This document shows, piece after piece, positions 1 through 6,326 of a stretch of 7,423 bases of DNA (position 1 is the first letter of the stretch; each line of letters opens with the position of its first letter). Source of the DNA: Chitinophagaceae bacterium (GTDB lineage: Bacteria > Bacteroidota > Bacteroidia > Chitinophagales > Chitinophagaceae); assembly GCA_003167015.1 (NCBI GenBank), contig PMUF01000103.1:1-7423 (forward strand), read 5' to 3'. The position numbers were made by a program, and so were the translations under genes. The notes under the pieces are model-generated. The model did no database searches, was not told where the DNA came from, and was given only the letters and a program-made list of their open reading frames with translations.

Positions 1-1605
1 GCCGTGGCCGCCGATAAACTTGACGTCGCCCAGGTAAGACTTTTCGCCTGCCATCCACTTGCAGGCGACGGCCCGGGTATTGCCGGTACCGGTCGCAAGG
101 CCGATACCGCTGACGATATTGGCGCCGCCTGATGGCGTCTCCAGCAGCGGAACAGGTCCGCCGAAACCGCCGAAAGCCTCAGCATTGTCAGCCAGCCGCA
201 ACTGGGTAGCGATAGGATTGAGACCGATGAGCACCGTATTGGGCCGCAGGTGCAGGGTAGCGCTGATGCGATACCAACCCTGGGGAATATAAATGACGGG
301 ATAGTGGTCGATGGCATCCTGCAGGACTTTGGTATCGTCCGTCACCCCATCACCCTTTGCACCGAGCGATCGCAGGTTGGCCCAGGTATCCATAGCCGGA
401 AAGGCGGGGATGTCCGAAGTAACAGGAGCAGGCAGCGAAGAAAGGGGTTCTATATCCCGGGTCAATGCAAAGTCGGGGTCTGCCTGCCAGTCCTTCATCT
501 GCAAACCATCGGTCAAACGGCGGACCGAATAGGTTGGACCGGCGCCCTTCACTTGTCTGCCGCTAAGCCGGTAAGCCACCAGCACGGGTGTATTGCGACA
601 GACGATATTGCGCAGATTGACCTGGTTGAAAGCATTATTTTCATCACTGATGCGGATGGCAGCACCTGTAATGTCGTCGAAGCGGCAGTCTTCCATAAAT
701 AATTTTTCCTGGTAGTTGGAATCGATGTCGATCACTGCCGGGGTGTTGCGGACGGACATGCGGACGATCGTCAATCCCGCCTCCCGGGTGCGGATAGCAG
801 CACGGCGCTGGCCTTCGAACCAGGTATCGACCATCATAAAAGCCCAGCCGGGGGAGGGCTTGGTAGTATAGATGCCATAATCGCCCCCAAAGAAACGGAC
901 GTCCTGCATTTCATTGCCTACGTCATAGAGACCAGCCTTGCCCGAACCTGTATAGATATCGACATGAGAAATGAAGCTATGCTGGGCGAAGTGGGTGCGA
1001 AGGGCTACGGCGCAAGGATTGCCGTCCCCGATCCTGCAATTGACATTGGACAGTGCGCTGTAAAAGGTGGAGGCGCCGGCATCATAGATAGGTTGGTCCG
1101 GGCCGGAGAGGCTATTGACAAACCAGAACATATATTTAGCGTGGCCTTTATCCGTCGGATCGGCAGTCTGGAATCCGGGGGCGTTCTTGGCGAGCAGGAA
1201 GGTCGGCCGTTCTTTACCATAACCGATCAACCTTACGGCAGTCGGGATATAAATCGTCTTCGTGATGAGATATTTTCCTTCGGGAATGAAGAGAATGCCG
1301 AAATTGTAGCGGGACTTGACTTCGCGGATGGCGGCCTGAAGGGCATCCGACACGTCCATACTGCCGTCGGCCCTGATATTGAATTTTTCCGGGGTGAAAT
1401 AAACGGCATCGGGATCTTCGGGGCGGAGGGGGAAGACAGATTGGCCGGGTTCGGAAACGGGGGGAGCCTTCTGCAGGGCTTCGGTGGTCGAGGTGGCGCG
1501 GGAGCGGGCGGTGCGGGGTAGAGGGCCGGCGATGGCTCCGGAGGTGGCGGCCAGGAGGAGCAACAGTAATCCGATAATAATAGTGATATGGCCAGACCTT
1601 TTCAT
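1..1605 (-). CDS. Secreted tandem right-handed beta-helix protein (Pectate_lyase_3 / GH55-like), 3' end cut off
   Basis: An uninterrupted reading frame runs from an ATG at 1605-1603 to the window edge, giving 535 codons with no stop. Residues 1-26 form a signal peptide: a KR start, a hydrophobic run to about L18, and an AIA site before G27, so export is expected. Two beta-helix entry modules follow. The first, at about 74-125, reads FNIRADGSMDVSDALQAAI then FIPEGKYLI and VRLIGYG. The second, at about 409-465, reads LGAKGDGVTDDTKVLQDAI then YIPQGWYRIS and TVLIGLNP. This DGxxDDTxxLQxAI...PxGxYxI pattern is typical of the Pectate_lyase_3 fold, and two copies in tandem recall GH55 beta-1,3-glucanases. 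The exact substrate and catalytic residues cannot be read, because the second helix is incomplete. It could equally be a non-GH55 beta-helix protein. It is transcribed away from the PTS operon. The start is supported by the signal peptide beginning right at M1. Confidence 0.85.
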   Translation of the reverse strand, partial: MKRSGHITIIIGLLLLLLAATSGAIAGPLPRTARSRATSTTEALQKAPPVSEPGQSVFPLRPEDPDAVYFTPEKFNIRADGSMDVSDALQAAIREVKSRYNFGILFIPEGKYLITKTIYIPTAVRLIGYGKERPTFLLAKNAPGFQTADPTDKGHAKYMFWFVNSLSGPDQPIYDAGASTFYSALSNVNCRIGDGNPCAVALRTHFAQHSFISHVDIYTGSGKAGLYDVGNEMQDVRFFGGDYGIYTTKPSPGWAFMMVDTWFEGQRRAAIRTREAGLTIVRMSVRNTPAVIDIDSNYQEKLFMEDCRFDDITGAAIRISDENNAFNQVNLRNIVCRNTPVLVAYRLSGRQVKGAGPTYSVRRLTDGLQMKDWQADPDFALTRDIEPLSSLPAPVTSDIPAFPAMDTWANLRSLGAKGDGVTDDTKVLQDAIDHYPVIYIPQGWYRISATLHLRPNTVLIGLNPIATQLRLADNAEAFGGFGGPVPLLETPSGGANIVSGIGLATGTGNTRAVACKWMAGEKSYLGDVKFIGGHG

Positions 1606-1610
1606 TCTGT

Positions 1611-1618
1611 CAAATCTA
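1611..1618 (-). promoter_or_regulatory. Candidate Bacteroidota -7 box for the beta-helix gene
   Basis: The minus strand reads TAGATTTG here, a full match to the Bacteroidota -7 consensus TAnnTTTG. It ends only 5 nt before the ATG at 1605, so transcription would start at or next to the start codon and the mRNA would be nearly leaderless. No TTTG-like -33 element is seen about 19-21 bp further upstream, which weakens the call. Confidence 0.3.
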
Positions 1619-1660
1619 ATCGCCAGGCCTATCGACCGTTTTTTTAGAGGCCCTACTTCG

Positions 1661-1724
1661 CCACTACCATTTTAAAAAGGCTAAAAAGGGCCATTTTGGG
1701 GTTTTGGTAGTGGTAATGTAGTGG
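1661..1724. promoter_or_regulatory. Inverted and phased GTAGTGG repeats, candidate operator
   Basis: CCACTACCA at 1661-1669 is the exact inverse of TGGTAGTGG at 1705-1713, with centres 44 bp apart. A further GTAGTGG lies at 1718-1724, exactly 11 bp (about one helical turn) after the copy starting at 1707. The core heptamer therefore occurs three times between two divergent genes. This pattern would suit a DNA-binding regulator contacting one face of the helix, possibly with looping. The regulator is unknown, and an RNA or cruciform stem is an alternative. Seen in sequence; the function is inferred. Confidence 0.4.
1673..1690. repeat. Short tandem repeat, two 9-bp units
   Basis: TAAAAAGGC is followed directly by TAAAAAGGG, inside the arms of the inverted repeat. 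The motif CCATTTT also occurs on both sides of it (1667-1673 and 1691-1697). The A/T-rich centre may be bent or easily opened. No function can be assigned. Confidence 0.5.
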
Positions 1725-1738
1725 GTGGAAAATAGCAA

Positions 1739-1767
1739 TTGACGGCTCATTAGCGGATTATTGTATT
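1739..1767 (+). promoter_or_regulatory. Weak candidate promoter of the PTS operon
   Basis: TTGACG at 1739-1744 and TGTATT at 1762-1767 are separated by 17 bp. They resemble sigma-70-type -35 and -10 boxes, the second matching only four of six bases. A clear TAnnTTTG box is absent on this strand. The position, 22-50 bp before the EIIA start and downstream of the GTAGTGG repeats, makes it the best candidate, but it is a weak one. Confidence 0.3.
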
Positions 1768-1776
1768 GCACTAGTC

Positions 1777-1783
1777 AAAAGGA
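1777..1783 (+). promoter_or_regulatory. Ribosome binding site of the EIIA gene
   Basis: AAAAGGA lies 5 nt before the ATG at 1789. It is the best Shine-Dalgarno-like sequence in the operon; the later genes seem to depend on overlap or very close spacing. It supports the 1789 start. Confidence 0.5.
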
Positions 1784-1788
1784 CAGGC

Positions 1789-2217
1789 ATGAACACCAAA
1801 ACAAGAAAATTTCTGATTGCTACACACGGCGCCCTGGCGAGTGGATTCCGATCCTCGCTGGAACTGATTGCCGGGGTTGGGGACTCCGTTCACATCGTTC
1901 AGGCCTACCTGGATGAAAGCAAACCGGTGAATGAGGAATTGGCCAATTTGTTTGGCCCCGCCGGGGCTGACGAAGAGTGGGTTGTCTTTTCCGACCTGTT
2001 GGGAGGCAGCATCACCAACCAGTTAGTGCAGGCGGCCGCGGGAAAAAATGTCCATATCATCGCAGGCTTCAACTTACCGCTGTTACTCGAGGTCGTATTG
2101 TCCGACCCGGAGGAACCAATAGCCGGGATCCTGGAAGCGGCGATCGACCGGGCCAGGGAGCAGCTGGTATATGTCAACAAACTCATCAACCTGAAAAACG
2201 ACAGCGAAAATGCTTAA
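1789..2217 (+). CDS. PTS mannose-family EIIA component
   Basis: This 142-residue cytoplasmic protein accepts phosphate from HPr and passes it to EIIB. It matches the stand-alone EIIA-Man/AgaF type in length and motifs. FLIATHG (residues 8-14) carries the phosphorylated histidine H13. FSDLLGGSITN (67-77) matches the family DLxGGSP.N loop, whose aspartate (here D69) supports the active histidine. AGFNLPLLLE matches the family TGVNLPML segment. There is no membrane segment. It is the first gene of the operon, with an AAAAGGA ribosome site 5 nt before the ATG; its last 8 nt overlap the EIIB start. In E. coli ManX this domain is fused to EIIB, but here the two are separate, as in the Aga and levan-type systems. 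The family call is sure; the sugar is unknown. Confidence 0.93.
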   Translation: MNTKTRKFLIATHGALASGFRSSLELIAGVGDSVHIVQAYLDESKPVNEELANLFGPAGADEEWVVFSDLLGGSITNQLVQAAAGKNVHIIAGFNLPLLLEVVLSDPEEPIAGILEAAIDRAREQLVYVNKLINLKNDSENA

Positions 2218-2680
2218 ATTGATCCGGATCGACGACCGGCTGGTACACGGACAGGTGGCTTTTACCTGGACGCCTGCGCTGGGGATCGATTGTATTATAG
2301 TGGCCAATGACCGGTCCGCGGGCGACGAGTTCCTGAAAATGACGATGGGCCTGGCCAAGCCGGCGGGGGTCAGGCTGCTCATCAAGACGCTGAAAGAAGT
2401 CCCCTCATGCCTCCATGATCCTAAAAATAAATCCGCCAATATCTTATTACTTATAGAGTCCGTGAAAGATGCTCATACCCTGTGTGCAGAACTTGCTGAG
2501 ATCCGAAGCATCAACTTCGGCGGCATCAGGGCCAAAGCAGGGGCGAAGCCGATATCCAAAGCCATTGCCCTGACGGATGCGGACATTGTTCTTGTACGGG
2601 AGCTGCTACAGAAAGGGATAGAGCTGGAAATAAGACAAGTCCCCACGGATAAAAAACAACTGGTCGAAAATTTAATCTGA
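2210..2680 (+). CDS. PTS mannose/sorbose-family EIIB component
   Basis: This 156-residue cytoplasmic protein takes phosphate from EIIA and gives it to the sugar held by the EIIC/EIID permease. The N-terminal signature IRIDDRLVHGQV (residues 5-16) contains the phosphorylated histidine H13. This is typical of EIIB of the mannose-fructose-sorbose class, which uses histidine rather than the cysteine found in other EIIB types. The segment INFGGIRAKAGAKPISKAI and the following DADIVLVRELLQKGIELEIRQ fit the normal C-terminal half, and the length is usual (about 160). The ATG lies inside the EIIA gene (ATGCTTAA, 8-nt overlap), which points to translational coupling and fixed stoichiometry. Nothing in it reveals the sugar. 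Confidence 0.93.
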   Translation: MLKLIRIDDRLVHGQVAFTWTPALGIDCIIVANDRSAGDEFLKMTMGLAKPAGVRLLIKTLKEVPSCLHDPKNKSANILLLIESVKDAHTLCAELAEIRSINFGGIRAKAGAKPISKAIALTDADIVLVRELLQKGIELEIRQVPTDKKQLVENLI

Positions 2681-2681
2681 C

Positions 2682-4268
2682 GTGCAGCTAACCTATCTAT
2701 TCATTACACTGATCATTGTATTTGGCCACTGCGAAGATTTCCTGGGCACGACCCTGCTGAGCAGACCGCTCGTACTGGGGCCGCTGGTGGGGCTGGCGTT
2801 GGGCGACCTTCACCAGGGTATCCTGATCGGGGCTTCGCTGGAGCTGATCTTCATGGGTAATATTAAAGTAGGCGCTGCGATACCGCCGGATGTGGTGACG
2901 GGTGGGGTGTTAGGAACCGCCTTTGCGATCCTGTCAGGCAAAGGGGCTGCGATAGCGCTGGCGCTGGCTGTGCCGATCTCCATCCTGGCCGAGATGCTGC
3001 TGAGCGCATTGTTCGTTTTCCGGAGTACCTTCAACAAGTTGTTCGCGGTCTATGCGGAAGAAGGAAATTACCGGAAGGTGCAGCGGCTGCATCTGTTGTC
3101 GGGAACGTTGAAACCTTTGCTGATGGGGTTGATCGGCTGGCTCTCTTTGCAATTGGGTGCCGGGGCGATGAAATCGGTGTTGGATCATATTCCGGGTTGG
3201 GTGAATGCCGGGCTGCAGGTGGCGGGGAACGTATTACCGGCATTGGGATTTGCCTTGCTGATGAATTTATTGTTCCATAAAAAAGTGGCTCCTTATTTTT
3301 TCCTGGGTTTTGTGCTGGCTGCCTGGATGAAACTGCCGGTGATCGCCATCGGAGCGTTAGGGGTGATCATCGCTTTCCTGGTGACGAATAATATGCCGGG
3401 GGCGGATGAAGGAGAGGCGGGGGAAGAAGATGAGGGGGACACGGGCATGGAGGTTGCTGTTGTAAAGCCGCGGCTGACGAATGGGGATCTGCGATGGATG
3501 TTCCTCCGGTCGATGGCATTGGAAGCTAATTTTAATTTCGAGACCTGGCAGAATACCGGCTTTGCCTTCAGCATGCTGCCGGCGCTGAAAAAATTATATC
3601 CTGACAGGGAGGCCATGGCGGCTGCGTTACAGCGGCATTTGCAGCTTTTCAATACCAGCACGTACGGTTCGACGCTGATCATCGGGTTGACGGCGGCTAT
3701 GGAGGAACAGAACAGCCGGGACGCCGACTTCAATTCCGAGTCGATCAATTCCGTGAAGCTGGGACTGATGGGGCCATTGGCGGGGGTATTCGACTCTTTG
3801 TTTTGGGGAACATTGAAGGTCATCGCGGCGGGGGTCGGTACGTCACTGGCGCTGAAGGGGCATTTGTCGGGCGCGCTGCTGTTCATCCTCCTGTTTAACG
3901 TACCACATCTGCTGTTGCGTTACCAGCTGACCTTTATCGGTTATCGGGCAGGGACCCGGTGGCTGCAGCAACTGGCAAGGACGCATGTAATGGACAAGCT
4001 GACCTATGGCGCCAGCATACTGGGACTAATGGTGGTGGGAGCGATGCCGGCCACGCTGATGTCTCTCCGGACGCCGCTGGCCTTCGGGGGCGGAGATGCA
4101 GGATCAGGGCTACAGGGGATACTGGATAGCATTGTTCCCTCTATTTTGCCTTTGGGGCTAACCTTTCTCGTCTATTATTTTATCAAAAAAGGGGTGAAGA
4201 CCACCTATTTACTGCTGGGACTGGTGGTGCTGGGATTTGTAGGAAGCGTGCTGCATCTTTTTGTATGA
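2682..4268 (+). CDS. PTS mannose-family EIIC-EIID fusion permease
   Basis: This 528-residue membrane protein joins two subunits that are usually separate. Residues 1-238 are EIIC: SRPLVLGPLVGLALGD, IGASLELIFMG and VGAAIPPDVVTGG match the EIIC-Man core, followed by several more hydrophobic spans. Residues 239-264 are an acidic linker (GEAGEEDEGDTG). Residues 265-528 are EIID: LTNGDLRWMFLRSMALEANF, FETWQNTGFAFSMLPAL, RHLQLFNT, AMEEQ, IKxGLMGPLAG-type IDs and a hydrophobic C-terminus. Both halves are near normal size for ManY and ManZ. EIIC and EIID together carry the sugar across the membrane while EIIB phosphorylates it. The usual GIGDS after GPLAG reads GVFDS (F370). The start is a GTG at 2682, 1 nt after the EIIB stop; no closer ATG fits and coupling explains the poor ribosome site. 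The linker is expected to be cytoplasmic. Confidence 0.92.
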   Translation: MQLTYLFITLIIVFGHCEDFLGTTLLSRPLVLGPLVGLALGDLHQGILIGASLELIFMGNIKVGAAIPPDVVTGGVLGTAFAILSGKGAAIALALAVPISILAEMLLSALFVFRSTFNKLFAVYAEEGNYRKVQRLHLLSGTLKPLLMGLIGWLSLQLGAGAMKSVLDHIPGWVNAGLQVAGNVLPALGFALLMNLLFHKKVAPYFFLGFVLAAWMKLPVIAIGALGVIIAFLVTNNMPGADEGEAGEEDEGDTGMEVAVVKPRLTNGDLRWMFLRSMALEANFNFETWQNTGFAFSMLPALKKLYPDREAMAAALQRHLQLFNTSTYGSTLIIGLTAAMEEQNSRDADFNSESINSVKLGLMGPLAGVFDSLFWGTLKVIAAGVGTSLALKGHLSGALLFILLFNVPHLLLRYQLTFIGYRAGTRWLQQLARTHVMDKLTYGASILGLMVVGAMPATLMSLRTPLAFGGGDAGSGLQGILDSIVPSILPLGLTFLVYYFIKKGVKTTYLLLGLVVLGFVGSVLHLFV

Positions 4269-6067
4269 CCATGATGAATATCGTTAATCAATTACAGGGC
4301 ATAGGTGTTTCGCCGGGCATTGCAATCGGCCGCGCCCGCGTGATCCGGCAGCAGGAGGCAGGGATGACGGGAGTGGCATTGACCGATGAGGCTGCGGTCC
4401 GGAGAGAAATGGCACAATTTCACGATGCTGTCGGACGGTCGACGGAAGAGCTGACGGAGTTGATGGCGAAGGCGGAGACGGCTGTGGCGGAGATACTGGA
4501 AGTACAGGTGGAATTGCTGCATGATCCGATGTGGGAAGGAGAGGTATTGACGGCTATCGGCGAGGATAAGAAGAATGCGGGTGATGCGGTGTTAGAAGTA
4601 ACGCGGGCATTGGTAAAGACGTTCGGGGATATGGAGGATGAATATCTGCGGGCCCGGGCGGCTGATATAGCCGATATAGGGAAGAGGGTGATGAGGCATT
4701 TGAGGTCGGAGGAGAGGACGCGCGAGGGCGCGGCCGATATACCCGAAGGGTACGAACGAGGAGGGCCGTGGCGAAGCAGGCCCAACGAAGTTCTAAGCGG
4801 GAGCGTTGTGCCGGGGCGCGACAGGGATGGGGCGATGAATGCGGTGGATGGGGCCGATACCATCCTGGTCGCTACGGACCTCAGTCCTTCGGATCTGATT
4901 GCACTGGACATCAGCCGGGTAATAGGGTTTGCGACGCGGGCAGGCGGAAAGACGTCACATGCTTCGATCGTTGCACGATTGAGGGGGATAGCGGCTGTGG
5001 CAGGCTGTGGCGAAGGACTGGATGCCATAGCGGATGGGGATATGCTGGTGCTGGATGGAGCAACGGGCATCCTTTTGGTTAGTCCTGCCCCGGAGGTAGT
5101 GGAGCAATATATCGAGAGAAGAAAAGAACAATTGGCCACTACGCGGTTTCTTCAGTCCCTGAAAAGCAAAGAGGCGATCACGATGGATGGGACAGCGGTT
5201 CATTTGTCGGCCAACATCGGCAGCATTGAAGACATGGAGCAGGCGCTGGAGTATGGCGCACAGGGCGTGGGCCTTTTGCGGACGGAGCTGCTGTTCATGC
5301 AAAGCAACAGTCTGCCCACGGAAGAGGAGCAATTCATTTTTTATAAAAATATTTTAGTCCGCGCGGCCGGGCGGCCGGTCACGATCCGGACGCTGGACAT
5401 TGGCGGGGACAAGGCACTCCCCTATCTTCCGTTGCCGAAAGAAGACAATCCATTTCTCGGTTACAGGGCTATCCGCATCAGCTTGGACCAGAAAGATCTG
5501 TTCCTCACCCAACTGAAAGCCATCCTCAGGGCCAGCGTATTCGGCGAATGCCGCATTTTGCTGCCGATGATCGGGAGTGTGCAGGAGCTTCGCCAGGCAA
5601 AGACATTGATAGCAGAAGCGAAGGAGGTACTGACCAAGCAGCTGCTGCCGTATGATGCGGATATCCGAACAGGTATCATGATTGAAGTACCTTCGGCCGC
5701 CATCATGGCAGACCAGCTGGCGAAAGAGGCTGACTTCTTCAGTATCGGTACCAATGACCTGTGCCAATATACGTTGGCGGTAGACAGGATGAATGAAAAG
5801 ATCAAAGCATTATACGACCCTTTTCATCCGGCAGTGCTGAGGTTGATCCGGAGCGTCATCGAGCAGGGTTATCTTCATCATATACCAGTGGAGATGTGCG
5901 GGGAACTGGCGGGAGATCCGCAGGCCACTTTATTGCTGCTGGGAATGGGGCTGCGTGATTTTTCGATGAATGCCCCTTCCATTCCCGTGGTCAAAAATAT
6001 CATTTTGCAAACGAACATGACTGTGGCAAGAGCTGTTTGCCACCAAGAAATGAACAAGATTGTATGA
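4265..6067 (+). CDS. ptsI: PTS Enzyme I (phosphoenolpyruvate-protein phosphotransferase)
   Basis: This 600-residue cytoplasmic enzyme takes phosphate from PEP and phosphorylates HPr. The N-terminal domain starts GIGVSPGIAIG (residues 12-22). The swivel domain has GGKTSHASIVAR with active-site H232. The C-terminal PEP domain has GLLRTELLF, RTLDIGGDK (R375), MIEVPSA (E474), GTNDLCQYTLAVDR and MCGELAGD with C545. From the active histidine onwards residues align to E. coli EI with a constant offset of 43 (H189, C502), recalled from memory. The offset is only 5 at DIGKR (137-141), so about 38 residues are inserted at roughly 150-195. The insert is rich in Arg, Gly and Pro, but the frame and all key residues are kept, so the enzyme is probably active. 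The ATG at 4265 overlaps the EIICD stop (ATGA); ATGs at 4271 and 4274 are possible alternatives. Confidence 0.96.
   Translation: MTMMNIVNQLQGIGVSPGIAIGRARVIRQQEAGMTGVALTDEAAVRREMAQFHDAVGRSTEELTELMAKAETAVAEILEVQVELLHDPMWEGEVLTAIGEDKKNAGDAVLEVTRALVKTFGDMEDEYLRARAADIADIGKRVMRHLRSEERTREGAADIPEGYERGGPWRSRPNEVLSGSVVPGRDRDGAMNAVDGADTILVATDLSPSDLIALDISRVIGFATRAGGKTSHASIVARLRGIAAVAGCGEGLDAIADGDMLVLDGATGILLVSPAPEVVEQYIERRKEQLATTRFLQSLKSKEAITMDGTAVHLSANIGSIEDMEQALEYGAQGVGLLRTELLFMQSNSLPTEEEQFIFYKNILVRAAGRPVTIRTLDIGGDKALPYLPLPKEDNPFLGYRAIRISLDQKDLFLTQLKAILRASVFGECRILLPMIGSVQELRQAKTLIAEAKEVLTKQLLPYDADIRTGIMIEVPSAAIMADQLAKEADFFSIGTNDLCQYTLAVDRMNEKIKALYDPFHPAVLRLIRSVIEQGYLHHIPVEMCGELAGDPQATLLLLGMGLRDFSMNAPSIPVVKNIILQTNMTVARAVCHQEMNKIV
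4721..4832 (+). repeat. Hairpin-rich inserted segment inside the Enzyme I gene
   Basis: This stretch corresponds to the extra residues in Enzyme I. It holds several small inverted repeats in a row: CGCG/CGCG (4721-4732), CCC-GAA-GGG (4742-4750), GGGCC/GGCCC at the ends of 4763-4783 with an inner GCGAAGC mini-hairpin, and GTTGTGCC/GGCGCGAC (4805-4822, paired with two G-U wobbles). GGGCGCG occurs near both ends (4726-4732 and 4814-4820). The pattern resembles a REP-type palindromic element captured in frame. The exact borders and family are unknown, and no second copy exists in this window. Confidence 0.4.
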
Positions 6068-6324
6068 TCACCAAAGACTATATTATCCGGGCCCCGGAAG
6101 GCATCCATGCGCGGCCGGCTGCGGCGCTGGTGAAGCTGACCCGTCAATTCAAGGCAACCATTCACCTGCAAAAGGGAGAGAAGAAGGTACTGCTGAACAG
6201 TCTTTTGAACCTGCTGTCGGTGGGGGCCAAAGGCGGCGACACCATCACCCTGTTTATTGAAGGAGAGGATGAGAGCGTTGCGGCGGATATGCTGGACCGA
6301 TTTTTTAATGACCTGAAAGAATAA
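6064..6324 (+). CDS. ptsH: Phosphocarrier protein HPr
   Basis: This 86-residue protein carries phosphate from Enzyme I to EIIA. EGIHARPAAALVK (residues 12-24) holds the phosphorylated H15 with R17 beside it, as in all HPr proteins. NSLLNLLSVGAKGGD (44-58) aligns with the regulatory serine loop, and S45 falls where Gram-positive HPr has Ser46, with one residue fewer in the loop before it. Control by an HPr kinase is therefore possible, but no kinase gene is in the window. The C-terminus IEGEDESVAADMLDRFF is typical. The start at 6064 gives an ATGA overlap with the Enzyme I stop and the normal length. An in-frame ATG at 6037 would add nine residues from within the Enzyme I frame and is less likely. 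Presence in the operon suggests a dedicated carrier for this sugar. Confidence 0.95.
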   Translation: MITKDYIIRAPEGIHARPAAALVKLTRQFKATIHLQKGEKKVLLNSLLNLLSVGAKGGDTITLFIEGEDESVAADMLDRFFNDLKE

Positions 6325-6326
6325 TT

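Noticed and set aside
250..702. Plus-strand open frame of 150 codons
   Set aside because: Also antisense to the beta-helix gene, covering its second module (about 409-465), which is well supported.
964..1521. Plus-strand open frame of 185 codons
   Set aside because: It is antisense to the beta-helix gene, ends in low-complexity Gly/Ala, and has no recognisable motif. The opposite strand has a signal peptide and clear domains.
1661..1713. Inverted repeat as a terminator of the divergent genes
   Set aside because: Both genes run away from it, the loop is long (35 nt), and no T-run follows the arms.
3293..3886. Minus-strand open frame of 197 codons
   Set aside because: Shadow of the EIIC-EIID gene with no family features.
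4726..4820. GGGCGCG direct repeats as a target-site duplication
   Set aside because: The copies are 88 bp apart, not a multiple of three, and 7 bp of GC-rich sequence can recur by chance. They do not define clean insertion borders.
4420..5139. Minus-strand open frame of 239 codons
   Set aside because: Ser/Thr/Pro-rich shadow of Enzyme I caused by its GC-rich codons; the sense frame holds the active histidine and family motifs.
6037..6063. Upstream in-frame ATG as the HPr start
   Set aside because: It would add nine residues read from inside the Enzyme I end. The ATG at 6064 gives normal HPr length and places His at 15.
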